44,886 nucleotides of DNA, from NCBI GenBank assembly GCA_013812265.1, contig JACCTQ010000121.1, positions 1 to 44,886 of the forward strand. Direction: 5' to 3'. The DNA comes from Actinomycetota bacterium. Lineage in GTDB: Bacteria; Actinomycetota; Thermoleophilia; Gaiellales; Gaiellaceae. Below the pieces are notes generated by a model, which saw only the letters and a program-made list of their open reading frames with translations, was not told the DNA's origin and ran no database searches. A program made the translations under genes and the position numbers. Below, piece by piece: positions 1 through 6,998 of this stretch. Positions within the stretch are counted from its first letter, which is position 1. Each line of letters begins with the position of its first letter.

Positions 1-368
1 ATCTCCACGAGCGCTCCCGACGGGAGCGCGGCCACCTCGACCGTCGAGCGGGCAGGCGGCTCGGAGCCTACGTGACGCGCGTACACCTCGTTCATACCAG
101 GGAAGTCGGCGAGGTCGGCGAGAAAGACGGTCGTCTTCACGAGGCAATCGAGACCGCTTCCGGCTGCCTCCAGCACCGCGCGCAGATTGGCGAACACCTG
201 CTCCGTCTGCTCGCCGATCGATCCCCCCGCAAGCTCTGTTTCCCCGGGTCGGAGAGCCAGCTGCCCCGAGACGAACACGAAGGCACCTGCGCGAATCGCC
301 TGCGAGTACGGGGCGCCCTGATACGGCGCCGGAGCCCTATCGGTTCGAACAACAGCCTTGTCGGTCAT
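1..368 (-). CDS. ridA: RidA family enamine/imine deaminase (3' end cut by window)
   Basis: The visible 122 codons begin MTDKAVVRTDRAPAPYQGAP and contain YSQAIRAG, VFVSGQLAL and GEQTEQVFANLRAVLEAAGS, the standard RidA (YjgF/YER057c/UK114) signatures. The family forms trimers and hydrolyses reactive enamines and imines such as 2-aminoacrylate released by PLP enzymes. The catalytic Arg near the C-terminus (about residue 105 in the family) should fall in the visible VEVAALPSGA region, but the extreme C-terminus lies outside the window. The ATG overlaps the TGA of the upstream HisB-like gene (ATGA), and a GAGGAG ribosome site sits inside that gene, so the two are translationally coupled. It is the last visible gene of murA, HisB-like, ridA. 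Family assignment is secure; the physiological substrate is not known. Confidence 0.93.
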   Translation of the reverse strand, partial: MTDKAVVRTDRAPAPYQGAPYSQAIRAGAFVFVSGQLALRPGETELAGGSIGEQTEQVFANLRAVLEAAGSGLDCLVKTTVFLADLADFPGMNEVYARHVGSEPPARSTVEVAALPSGALVE

Positions 369-913
369 CGGTTCTCCTCGCGATTACGGGAACGGCACGC
401 CTGCGCCAGCGCGACGCCGAGCCCCTTGAAGATCGTCTCGAGGACGTGCTGGGTCTCGTCGCCGCCGATCAGGCGGATGTGGAGAGTAAGGCCGGCAGCC
501 GACGCCAGCTCGTTGACGAACGTCGCCACGAGGTCGGTCCCGAGTCCCCCGACCCGGGCGTCGGTGAGATCGACGTTGGAAACGACGAGTGGCCGGTCCG
601 ATCTTTCTAGAGCGACGTGAGCAAGCGCCTCGTCCGCCGGGACCACGGCTGAGCCGTGGCCGCGGACGCCCGGTTCCCGCAGGGGCGTCGCCAGGGCCTC
701 GCCGAGTGCGGTCGCCGCTGCCGCCACCTCGGCCTGCGCACCCGTGGGCGCGACCTCCACCGCCAGGTTGAACGAGCCGTACTCGGCGACGAGCCCCAGC
801 AAGTGATCGAGGACCGGCAGCCCTGTTACGACATTCGCCGTACCTACCCCCGCAACGGACACGCTCGCCCGCAATTGCTTGCCCGCGTATTCGCTCGCCG
901 CCACCTCGGACAC
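365..913 (-). CDS. degenerate imidazoleglycerol-phosphate dehydratase (HisB)-like protein, probable pseudoenzyme
   Basis: 182 aa from a GTG start 5 nt after murA stops. The HisB fold is recognisable end to end: TGLPVLDHLL (30-39; canonical TGIPFLDHML), VPADEALAHVALERSDRP (91-108; canonical VPMDEAL...D.SGRP), LTLHIRLIGG (142-151) and VLETIFKGLG (157-166; canonical VEA.FKALA). The Mn-binding signature is destroyed. The HHTVED box is replaced by QAEVAA (60-65), the His of ARHG is Tyr45, and N-x-HH near the C-terminus is E-T-QH (153-156). Only His37 and His156 survive. Dehydration of imidazoleglycerol phosphate needs two Mn ions held by these histidines, so classical catalysis is unlikely (inference). 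The frame is intact and coupled to ridA, arguing against a decaying pseudogene. A real hisB would be expected elsewhere in the genome. Confidence 0.8.
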   Translation of the reverse strand: MSEVAASEYAGKQLRASVSVAGVGTANVVTGLPVLDHLLGLVAEYGSFNLAVEVAPTGAQAEVAAAATALGEALATPLREPGVRGHGSAVVPADEALAHVALERSDRPLVVSNVDLTDARVGGLGTDLVATFVNELASAAGLTLHIRLIGGDETQHVLETIFKGLGVALAQACRSRNREENR

Positions 914-917
914 GGTA

Positions 918-2198
918 CTACGCGTGCACGCGCTCGATGCGCGCGCCGAGCGAGCGGAGGCGCTCATCGATGCGCTCGTATCCCTTGTCGATCTGGTAGG
1001 CGTCGCCGATGATGGATGTGCCCTCGGCGCAGAGCGCGGCGAGGAGCATCGCCATGCCCGCTCGGATATCGGGGCTCGACATCCGCTGCCCGTACAGTTT
1101 CGCCGGCCCGGTGACGACGACGCGGTGCGGATCACAGAGGATGATGCGGGCGCCCATCGAGACGAGCTTGTCGACGAAGAACAGGCGACTCTCGAACATC
1201 TTCTCGAAGATGAGAATCGTCCCGATCGCCTGCGTCGCGACCATGACGGCGATCGAGGTGAGGTCAGCCGGGAAGGCCGGCCAGGGGCCGTCCTCGATCT
1301 TCGCGATGGCTCCGCCAAGGTCGTCCTGGATCACGAGTTGCTGGTTCGGCGCCACGCGGACCGACGTGCTGCTCAGCTCGACCTCCACACCGAGCCGCTC
1401 GAACACCGGCAGGATCGGTCCCAGGTCGTCGGCCACTGCCGCGTCGATCGTGAGCTCGCCGCCCGTCAGCGCGGCCATCCCGATGAAGCTCCCGACCTCG
1501 ATGTGGTCGGCGGCGATCGCGTGGCTGCCGCCCGACAGCCGCTCCACGCCCGTGACGTGGAGCACGTTCGAGCCGATGCCCTCGATGCTGGCGCCGAGCG
1601 AGACCAGGAACCGGCAGAGGTCCTGCACGTGAGGCTCGCAAGCCGCGTTCGAGATCGTCGTCCGCCCCGGGGTTAGCGTCGCCGCCATGACGGTGTTCTC
1701 CGTCGCCATAACGGACGCCTCGTCGAGATGGATGGGCTTCCCCGTGAGCCTCTCACCGCGAATCTCGTAGCGATCGGCGATCGAGATGTCGGCACCCATC
1801 TCTGCGAAGGCGTGGATGTGCGGATCGAGGCGCCGGCGGCCGATCACGTCGCCACCGGGCGGGGGCACACTGGCACGGCCGAGCCGGGCGAGCAGCGGGC
1901 CGGCCAGCAGAAACGAGGCCCGAATCCGGCTGCCGAGCTCATCGTCGACGTGGTGCGTCGCGATGTCGGCGGCCTGCACTTGCACCTCGTTGTCACCCGC
2001 CCACTCGGCGTCCGCGCCAAGGTGGATGAGCAGATCCATCATCGTCTCGGCGTCTCGGATCCGCGGCACATTCGTGAGTGTCACCAGCTCCTCCGTGAGG
2101 AGGCAGGCGGCCAGGATGGGCAGGACCCCGTTCTTGTTGCCCGCGGCGCGGAGTCGGCCGCTGAGCGGCCGGCCACCCTCGATCACGAAGGACTCCAT
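918..2198 (-). CDS. murA: UDP-N-acetylglucosamine 1-carboxyvinyltransferase MurA, Cys-to-Asp form
   Basis: 426 aa. Transfers enolpyruvate from PEP to UDP-GlcNAc, the first committed cytoplasmic step of peptidoglycan synthesis. The N-terminus MESFVIEGGRPLSG and the NKN motif at 21-23 are typical, and the two-domain EPSP-synthase fold runs to LGARIERVHA. The active-site loop reads PPPGGDVIG (112-120), so the fosfomycin-alkylated Cys (Cys115 in E. coli) is Asp117, the substitution known from Mycobacterium tuberculosis and Chlamydia, which gives intrinsic fosfomycin resistance. I chose the ATG at 2198 because it is preceded by GAGGA at good spacing and gives the canonical N-terminus. A GTG at 2225, 9 nt from a TAGGGT -10, is a possible leaderless alternative adding 9 residues. 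First gene of the murA, HisB-like, ridA unit. Confidence 0.96.
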   Translation of the reverse strand: MESFVIEGGRPLSGRLRAAGNKNGVLPILAACLLTEELVTLTNVPRIRDAETMMDLLIHLGADAEWAGDNEVQVQAADIATHHVDDELGSRIRASFLLAGPLLARLGRASVPPPGGDVIGRRRLDPHIHAFAEMGADISIADRYEIRGERLTGKPIHLDEASVMATENTVMAATLTPGRTTISNAACEPHVQDLCRFLVSLGASIEGIGSNVLHVTGVERLSGGSHAIAADHIEVGSFIGMAALTGGELTIDAAVADDLGPILPVFERLGVEVELSSTSVRVAPNQQLVIQDDLGGAIAKIEDGPWPAFPADLTSIAVMVATQAIGTILIFEKMFESRLFFVDKLVSMGARIILCDPHRVVVTGPAKLYGQRMSSPDIRAGMAMLLAALCAEGTSIIGDAYQIDKGYERIDERLRSLGARIERVHA

Positions 2199-2233
2199 CA
2201 GCCTGTCCTCGACGGCGGTCGGCACGACCTGAG

Positions 2234-2240
2234 TACCCTA
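2234..2240. promoter_or_regulatory. symmetric TACCCTA, putative bidirectional -10 (HD hydrolase / murA)
   Basis: TACCCT on the plus strand lies 9 nt before the ATG of the HD hydrolase at 2249. The overlapping minus-strand TAGGGT lies 9 nt before a GTG at 2225 and about 36 nt before the preferred murA ATG. No convincing -35 is visible on either side. Read as a shared -10 giving a nearly leaderless HD transcript. Confidence 0.45.
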
Positions 2241-2248
2241 GCTTCCCG

Positions 2249-2812
2249 ATGCAGCCGAGTCGCGAAGCCGCCTGGGAGACGCTCACGCGGCACACAAAAA
2301 GCGAGGCACTGCTCCGTCACGCCCTGGCGGTGGAGGCGGCGACGCGAGCGTACGCCCGGCGGTTCGGGGAGGACGAGGAGCTCTGGAGCGTCACGGCGCT
2401 TCTCCACGATTTCGACTACGAGATCCACCCGACGCTCGACAAGCATCCTCAAGACGGCGCTCCCATCCTCCGCGACGAGGGGTATCCGGAGGAAGTGATC
2501 GAAGCGGTCCTCTCGCACGCCGAGCATCTGTCTCTCCCCCGCGACACGCCACTCAAGCGGGCTCTCTTCGCGTGCGACGAGCTGGCCGGCTTCGTGCATG
2601 CCTGCGGCCTGGTTCGACCGGACGGGATCGACACGCTCGAGCCGCGGTCGGTCAGAAAGAAGCTGAAGCAGCCCTCTTTCGCCGCCGGCGTCAATCGCGA
2701 CGATGTCCTCAAAGGGGCCGAGGAGGTCGGCGTGGATCTGGACGAGCACATCGCCTTCGTCATCCAGGCAATGCGGCCGATTGCGCCCAAGCTTGGCCTC
2801 CGAACGAGTTAG
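2249..2812 (+). CDS. HD/HDIG-domain hydrolase
   Basis: 187 aa soluble protein with the HD phosphohydrolase pattern: LLRHALAVEAA (about 21-31, first metal His), LLHDFDYEIH (the HD pair), DKHPQDGAPIL, VLSHAEH and a distal Asp in ACDELAGFVH. This is the compact HDIG subfamily of metal-dependent phosphohydrolases acting on nucleotides or related phosphoesters; no substrate can be read from the sequence. It has no fused sensor domain or membrane segment. The ATG is only 9 nt from a TACCCT -10 and lacks a Shine-Dalgarno sequence, so leaderless translation is likely. Divergent from murA and convergent, with a 3-bp gap, with the aminotransferase gene. Confidence 0.85.
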   Translation: MQPSREAAWETLTRHTKSEALLRHALAVEAATRAYARRFGEDEELWSVTALLHDFDYEIHPTLDKHPQDGAPILRDEGYPEEVIEAVLSHAEHLSLPRDTPLKRALFACDELAGFVHACGLVRPDGIDTLEPRSVRKKLKQPSFAAGVNRDDVLKGAEEVGVDLDEHIAFVIQAMRPIAPKLGLRTS

Positions 2813-2815
2813 CCT

Positions 2816-3904
2816 CTACTCTGCTTCGAGCGCGGCCAGGAGCCGCTCCAGGTCTTCGTCGCTCGTCCAGTAGCCGCAGGACACGCGGAGCCAACCGGTG
2901 CCCGGAAGGCGCCGCACCACCACGCCGTCGTCGTACATCCGGGCCACGAGCGCGTCAAGGTCCTCCTTCCCGGGGCTGAAGGTGACCAGCGTGCCCTGCC
3001 CGGGCTCGGTGACGACGGCGTAGCGCTCCGACAACCGCTTGCGACAGCGCTCGGCGATCTCCGCCGCGCGCTCGAACCGCCAGGCCGGCGCAGCGTCGAT
3101 GGCGGCAAGGAGCCCCGCCAGCGAGGCGGGCGGAAGCCATCCCGGGTCGAACCTCGCGGCGCCCGGCTTGGCCGTGAAGCTGCCGTCCACCTCGTACGCG
3201 GCCTGGGCGAAATACGACGGCATGGCGACGCGCAGTCGTTCCGGGTCGAGCACGCAGAGGCCGCCGGTCCCGTCCGGGCCGCAGAGCCACTTCTGCGCCG
3301 AGACCGTGTAGAAGTCGAACGGCCGCGCATCCACTTCGATCGCTCCCACCGACTGCGCTCCGTCCACGAGCACCGGCAAGGCGGTCTCGTCCTTGAGCTC
3401 CCGGATGGGCGGCAGCTTCCCGGTGAGCCATGAGATGTGGGAAAGCGCGAGCAACCTGGTCCGCGGAGTGACACAGCCGAGGATCGCGTCGAAGGATTCG
3501 TCCGCGGGCCGGTCCCGAGTGCGGGCGACCACGACGCGCGCGCCGGATACATGCAGGGGCCCGAGCAGCCCGAAGTGCTCCTCGTCGGTCGTCACAATCT
3601 CGTCCTCGGGGCCGAGATCTAATCCGGAGAGGACGATGTTGCAGCCGTCGGTGGTCGAGCTCGTCAGCGAGAGATGCTCGGCGGGCACACGAAGCAGCTC
3701 CGCCAAACGCTCGCGTGCCGCCTGCCGGAGGTTCTGCATCTCCTCGATGAAGCCGGGGCCACTGCGCCCTTCGGCGAGCTCCCTTTCACTCTGAGCGGCC
3801 ATCGCATCGTGCGTGGCCCGGGCCAGGGGGCCCATGCTCCCCGCATTCAGATACGCCTGATGCCCGAGCACGGGGAAGGCTGCGCGAGCCTCCTCGAACG
3901 TCAT
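2816..3904 (-). CDS. class V (cysteine desulfurase-like) PLP-dependent aminotransferase
   Basis: 362 aa, fold-type I PLP enzyme of the NifS/selenocysteine lyase/isopenicillin-N-epimerase group. Landmarks are YLNAGSMGP (18-26), the phosphate-binding TSSTTDG (81-87), VDGAQSVG (180-187, PLP-ring Asp) and SAQKWLCGPDGTG (202-214) with the Schiff-base Lys205. No reactive Cys loop typical of IscS/SufS is obvious, so a desulfurase role is not supported; epimerase, kynureninase-like or aminotransferase activity is equally possible. The ATG overlaps the endonuclease stop (ATGA), so the longer in-frame extension upstream is rejected and the two genes form a coupled pair. Confidence 0.87.
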   Translation of the reverse strand: MTFEEARAAFPVLGHQAYLNAGSMGPLARATHDAMAAQSERELAEGRSGPGFIEEMQNLRQAARERLAELLRVPAEHLSLTSSTTDGCNIVLSGLDLGPEDEIVTTDEEHFGLLGPLHVSGARVVVARTRDRPADESFDAILGCVTPRTRLLALSHISWLTGKLPPIRELKDETALPVLVDGAQSVGAIEVDARPFDFYTVSAQKWLCGPDGTGGLCVLDPERLRVAMPSYFAQAAYEVDGSFTAKPGAARFDPGWLPPASLAGLLAAIDAAPAWRFERAAEIAERCRKRLSERYAVVTEPGQGTLVTFSPGKEDLDALVARMYDDGVVVRRLPGTGWLRVSCGYWTSDEDLERLLAALEAE

Positions 3905-4716
3905 CGCAACACGAGATCGACGGGCGCGTGATCGGACAGGATTCGTCCGTCGACCAGCCGGCGGTCGCGCGGCCACGGCTCGGGTGTCGACACCTCCGCT
4001 CCGCGCACGAGGATGTGGTCGATGCCCTCACCGGCGCGCGAGAAGCCCCACTGGGCCGAGGCCAGGTCCTTCATCGTGGTCGAATGGTCCGCGGTCACGT
4101 TGAAGTCTCCTGCCAGCACGCAGACGTCACCCGGCTCGGCAAGGGCATCGGCGAATACGGCGGCACGCAGAAGCTCGGCGTCCGCAAGCCGTTTGTCAGG
4201 GCGGTAGCCCGTTGCGTGCAGGTTTGCGAGCAGAGCTGCCCGTCCATCCGGAAGAATCGCGCGCACGGCCTGACAGATCCGGCGTTCCTTCGCCCACGTC
4301 CAACGGGCGACAGACGGAAGGTCGAGCCACTGGGCCTGAGCCCGCCGAAACGCTCTCGTGTTGAGCGTCAGGCAGCTCCGAGCAACGACGCGCGCCCCTT
4401 GCCCCAGGAGCAGGGCGTTTCCCTGTCCCGCGAAGGCCGACCGCAGGCGTCCCGGGTGCAGCGCCGTGAGCGCTCGTCCGAGCGCGGCTGTGGAGGGGAA
4501 CGGCCCGAGTGTCGGATGGGCCGCCACTTCCGCCACGGTGGCCATTCCGCTCCAACCGCCCAGCTTGCCGAGCGCCCAGGCCGGCACTTCCTGGAGGAAG
4601 ACGGCGGTCGGCCGGTCCGCGACGGCGAGCCGCACCATCTGCTCGAGAAACGTCCGGCGCTCGGGAGGATTCGCGTTGCCGTGGAACAGGTTCCAGCTGC
4701 GCAGGAGCAGTTCCAA
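3901..4716 (-). CDS. endonuclease/exonuclease/phosphatase (EEP) family protein
   Basis: 271 aa from a TTG start. EEP-fold motifs are in order: RSWNLFHGN (DNase-I-like N-terminal strand), VFLQEVPAW (catalytic Glu), LANLHATG, VLAGDFNVTAD (catalytic D-x-N) and the terminal GRILSDHAPVDLVL (S-D-H). All catalytic residues are present, so an active Mg-dependent phosphodiesterase or phosphatase is expected; the substrate is unknown. No signal peptide or membrane segment is present. The start is uncertain: TTG at 4716 lies 9 nt after a TACACT -10 on the minus strand, matching other near-leaderless starts here, whereas upstream extension would run into the divergent glycosyltransferase promoter. Its stop overlaps the aminotransferase start. 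Confidence 0.85.
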   Translation of the reverse strand: MELLLRSWNLFHGNANPPERRTFLEQMVRLAVADRPTAVFLQEVPAWALGKLGGWSGMATVAEVAAHPTLGPFPSTAALGRALTALHPGRLRSAFAGQGNALLLGQGARVVARSCLTLNTRAFRRAQAQWLDLPSVARWTWAKERRICQAVRAILPDGRAALLANLHATGYRPDKRLADAELLRAAVFADALAEPGDVCVLAGDFNVTADHSTTMKDLASAQWGFSRAGEGIDHILVRGAEVSTPEPWPRDRRLVDGRILSDHAPVDLVLR

Positions 4717-4724
4717 GGCGGCAC

Positions 4725-4731
4725 TAGTGTA
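4725..4731. promoter_or_regulatory. symmetric TAGTGTA, putative bidirectional -10 (EEP / GT4)
   Basis: Plus-strand TAGTGT is followed after 7 nt by the GTG of the glycosyltransferase. Minus-strand TACACT is followed after 9 nt by the TTG of the EEP gene. Only 21 bp separate the two start codons, so no room exists for Shine-Dalgarno elements or separate core promoters. Confidence 0.5.
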
Positions 4732-4737
4732 CGGGCG

Positions 4738-5796
4738 GTGCGCGTCATCCTTGCCGATCCCGCGGCATTTACGCCGCAGTACGACCACGAGTTGGCGGCC
4801 GCGCTGTCGATTGCGGGAGCAGACGTCCGGCTACTCACGTCACGCTTTCGATTCGGTGTGGCGCCAGCGCCCGCCGGCTACCGGCGAGAAGAGGTCTTCT
4901 ATCCGCTGACCACGCGCCTCTTCCGCCGCTCCCGGGCGCGGTTGCCGCTGAAGGCAGCGGAGCATTGCCTCGGCCTCGCGCGCCTCCGTCACGAGCGGGC
5001 GGACGTCGTCCACGTGCAGTGGCTGGCCGCCCCTGAGATCGACGACCGGCTGCTCCGGCTCACGCCACCCGCTGTGTTCACCGCCCACGACCTGCTCCCC
5101 CGGAGAACCGCCGAGAAGCACGCCCTCTGGCGTCGATTGCTCGGGCGCTTCGCGCGGATCGTGGTTCACAGCGAGCGCGGCCGCCATGCGCTCGCGGAGA
5201 TCGGAGTGCCCGAGGCACAGTTGCGGGTGATCGCCCACCCTGCGTTTCGGAGCGATCCCGTCCGGCGCGACGACGGGCGAACGCTTCTCTGTCTCGGCGT
5301 GATCCGTCCGTACAAGGGACTTGCGGACGCCATCGAGGCAGTCAGGCAGGTCGCCGGCGCACGGCTCCTCGTCGCGGGCGATCCGGCGGAGCCTGTCGAT
5401 CGTTACAGGCAGGCAGCCGGCCCTCTCGCGGAGTGGCGATTGGGATATCTATCCGATGCCGAGCTCGACCGGGCGCTCGGCGAGACGACCGTAGGACTAT
5501 TCCCCTACCGAGGAGAGATCGACCAGAGCGGTGCCCTGCTGCGAGTACTCGGAGCCGGCGTCCCCGCCATCGTCTACGACGTGGGCGGACTCCCCGACCC
5601 GGTTCGCGCGTTCGGAGCCGGCCGCGTTGTTCCACCGGGAGACGTGGGCGCGCTCGCCGGCGCGGTCACCGACCTGCTCGAGAACCCGGACGCGCTCGCT
5701 GAGGCCCGAGACGGCGCTCGCCGCGCGGCGGACTCGCTCACGTGGGAGAAGGCGGCGTCCGACCATCTCGAGGTGTACCGCGAGGTCGTTCGATGA
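4738..5796 (+). CDS. GT-B glycosyltransferase, family 4 type
   Basis: 352 aa. N-terminal Rossmann half begins MRVILADPAAFTPQYDHELA. A linker carries ADVVHVQWLAAPEID and FTAHDLLPRR. The C-terminal nucleotide-sugar half has LLCLGVIRPYKGLADAIEA, LLVAGDPAEP, FPYRGEIDQSGALLRVLGAG (the E-x7-E-like region) and GVPAIVYDVGGLPD. This pattern is typical of GT4 retaining glycosyltransferases that use a sugar nucleotide to build glycolipids or exopolysaccharide. No membrane segments. The GTG start is selected because it follows a TAGTGT -10 by 7 nt and gives the classic glycosyltransferase N-terminus; a much longer open frame upstream is antisense to the EEP gene and is rejected. The stop overlaps the next start (ATGA). 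Acceptor unknown. Confidence 0.88.
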   Translation: MRVILADPAAFTPQYDHELAAALSIAGADVRLLTSRFRFGVAPAPAGYRREEVFYPLTTRLFRRSRARLPLKAAEHCLGLARLRHERADVVHVQWLAAPEIDDRLLRLTPPAVFTAHDLLPRRTAEKHALWRRLLGRFARIVVHSERGRHALAEIGVPEAQLRVIAHPAFRSDPVRRDDGRTLLCLGVIRPYKGLADAIEAVRQVAGARLLVAGDPAEPVDRYRQAAGPLAEWRLGYLSDAELDRALGETTVGLFPYRGEIDQSGALLRVLGAGVPAIVYDVGGLPDPVRAFGAGRVVPPGDVGALAGAVTDLLENPDALAEARDGARRAADSLTWEKAASDHLEVYREVVR

Positions 5797-6095
5797 GAGA
5801 CCGGTTCGACGAGCTCATCGCGCGCCAACTCAGCCTGTTCGAGACGGATCACGCACAGCTCATCCGCGACTGCGACCAAGCAGAGCGAGCCTACGATCTA
5901 GCGGCGAAGGATGAGGCCGAGGAGCGCTACGGCGATTTCCTGGACCTCGTCGAGACGGCCACCGAGGCGCTCGCGGACATCCGGGACCATTACTCGTGGA
6001 CTCTGACCCGCGATATCGCGATTGCCTACGAGCAAGCATTCAATCGGGCTGTCCTGAAATGGTTTCCGCGCTTTGCGCTCGGACTGGAGCCATGA
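5793..6095 (+). CDS. small helical protein of unknown function, coupled to the glycosyltransferase
   Basis: 100 aa, not recognised. It starts MRDRFDELIARQLSLFETDH with ATG overlapping the glycosyltransferase TGA. The sequence is acidic, almost entirely predicted helix, with heptad-like spacing in LFETDHAQLIRDCDQAERAY and FLDLVETATEALADIRDHY, and ends with an aromatic-rich WFPRFALGL tail. No cysteine motif, signal peptide or transmembrane segment is seen. Coupling suggests it works with the upstream GT4 enzyme, possibly as a partner subunit (inference). Confidence 0.75.
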   Translation: MRDRFDELIARQLSLFETDHAQLIRDCDQAERAYDLAAKDEAEERYGDFLDLVETATEALADIRDHYSWTLTRDIAIAYEQAFNRAVLKWFPRFALGLEP

Positions 6096-6112
6096 ACCGG
6101 CTCGGGCCGGTT
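6095..6112. repeat. inverted repeat AACCGG/CCGGTT after the GT4 operon
   Basis: Perfect 6-bp arms with a CTCGGG loop, starting at the last base of the upstream stop codon. It may act as a weak terminator; its right arm overlaps the -35 of the metzincin promoter, so it could also influence that promoter. No clean T-run follows. Confidence 0.4.
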
Positions 6113-6139
6113 GCATTTGTGACAACGCTGCCGTACACT
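6111..6139 (+). promoter_or_regulatory. sigma70-type promoter of the secreted metzincin-like gene
   Basis: TTGCAT (6111-6116), a 17-bp spacer and TACACT (6134-6139). The predicted start near 6146 gives a 5' leader of about 28 nt containing a G-rich AGGGGGG ribosome site before the ATG at 6174. One of the few conventional promoter/Shine-Dalgarno combinations in this window. Confidence 0.65.
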
Positions 6140-6173
6140 CCGCGCGCTGACTGACGTCCTAGAGGGGGGTTTC

Positions 6174-6944
6174 ATGCGCGTACGTCCGTTCTTCCTTCTG
6201 GCTGCCCTGGCGCTTCTAGCCGCCGGCACGACAGCCTCGACCGCCTCGGCAAGCCATGCCTGGGGTAACTACCACTGGGCTCGCACGGCGAACCCGTTCA
6301 CCGTTCCGCTGGGCGACAACGTCTCCAACACGGCCTATTCGAACTGGGACGGGGCGCTCGCAGGAGCATCTGCCGACTGGACGGCGTCGAGTGTGCTCAA
6401 CTCGCCTGTCGTTACGGGTACGGCAGGCAATCCAAGGCGGTGCAACGCGACCAACGGCCGCATCGAGGTGTGCAACACCACATACGGCTACAACGGCTGG
6501 CTGGGTCTTGCCCAGATCTGGACAACCGGCGGCCACATCGTCAAGGCGAGCGCCAAGATGAACGACACCTATTTCAACTCCACGCGGTACAACTACACGG
6601 CCGAGCGGCACGTCATGTGCCAGGAGATCGGGCACGGCTACGGGCTCGGGCATCAGGACGAGTCCGGCGCTGACCTGAATACCTGCATGGACTACGCGGA
6701 CGCGCTCGACAATCCGAGCCCAAACGCACACGATTACCAGCAGCTGGAGACCATCTACGCACACACGGACTCGTCGAGCACGGTGTCCTCGGTGGCAGCC
6801 GCGCAGCTGCCCGAGAACGCCTCCCCGATTGCGACGCAGCGGCTGGACACCATCCGGACGTCGTCCATCGTCGAGGACTTCGGGCACGGTTTCCGGATCT
6901 ACACGCACATCACCTGGGCGCTCGAAGGCCTGGGCAAGCCCTAG
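6174..6944 (+). CDS. secreted metzincin-like protein with variant zinc motif (QExxHxxGxxH)
   Basis: 256 aa. Residues 1-27 form a Sec signal peptide (MRVRPFF, a Leu/Ala core, cleavage after ASA). The body is Asn/Thr/Tyr-rich with Cys90 and Cys100, which could form a disulfide. The zinc-site segment is CQEIGHGYGLGHQD (149-162), matching HExxHxxGxxH except that the first His is Gln150. Glu151, His154 and His160 are kept, and NTCMDYA (169-175) provides a metzincin-type Met-turn at Met172. The fold therefore looks like a matrixin/snapalysin-type metalloprotease with an altered first ligand. Activity is uncertain: Gln might still coordinate weakly, or the protein may be a non-catalytic binder. The tail after about 200 is Ser/Ala-rich. 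It has its own promoter and a strong terminator, so it is monocistronic. Confidence 0.8.
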   Translation: MRVRPFFLLAALALLAAGTTASTASASHAWGNYHWARTANPFTVPLGDNVSNTAYSNWDGALAGASADWTASSVLNSPVVTGTAGNPRRCNATNGRIEVCNTTYGYNGWLGLAQIWTTGGHIVKASAKMNDTYFNSTRYNYTAERHVMCQEIGHGYGLGHQDESGADLNTCMDYADALDNPSPNAHDYQQLETIYAHTDSSSTVSSVAAAQLPENASPIATQRLDTIRTSSIVEDFGHGFRIYTHITWALEGLGKP

Positions 6945-6966
6945 AAAACTTTTCCTCAGCTTGGAG

Positions 6967-6990
6967 AAAGGGCCGCAACCGCGGCCCTTT
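6967..6990. terminator. intrinsic terminator between convergent metzincin and dnaE2 genes
   Basis: Perfect 10-bp stem AAAGGGCCGC / GCGGCCCTTT with an AACC tetraloop. The A-tract and T-tract at the two ends of the stem let it act on both strands, ending the metzincin transcript (stop 6944) and the dnaE2 transcript (stop 6999). Confidence 0.85.
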
Positions 6991-6998
6991 GTCTTGCG

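Noticed and set aside
2198..2225. Longer murA from GTG 2225
   Set aside because: Possible as a leaderless start, but ATG 2198 has a good ribosome site and the canonical MurA N-terminus, so it is kept only as an alternative.
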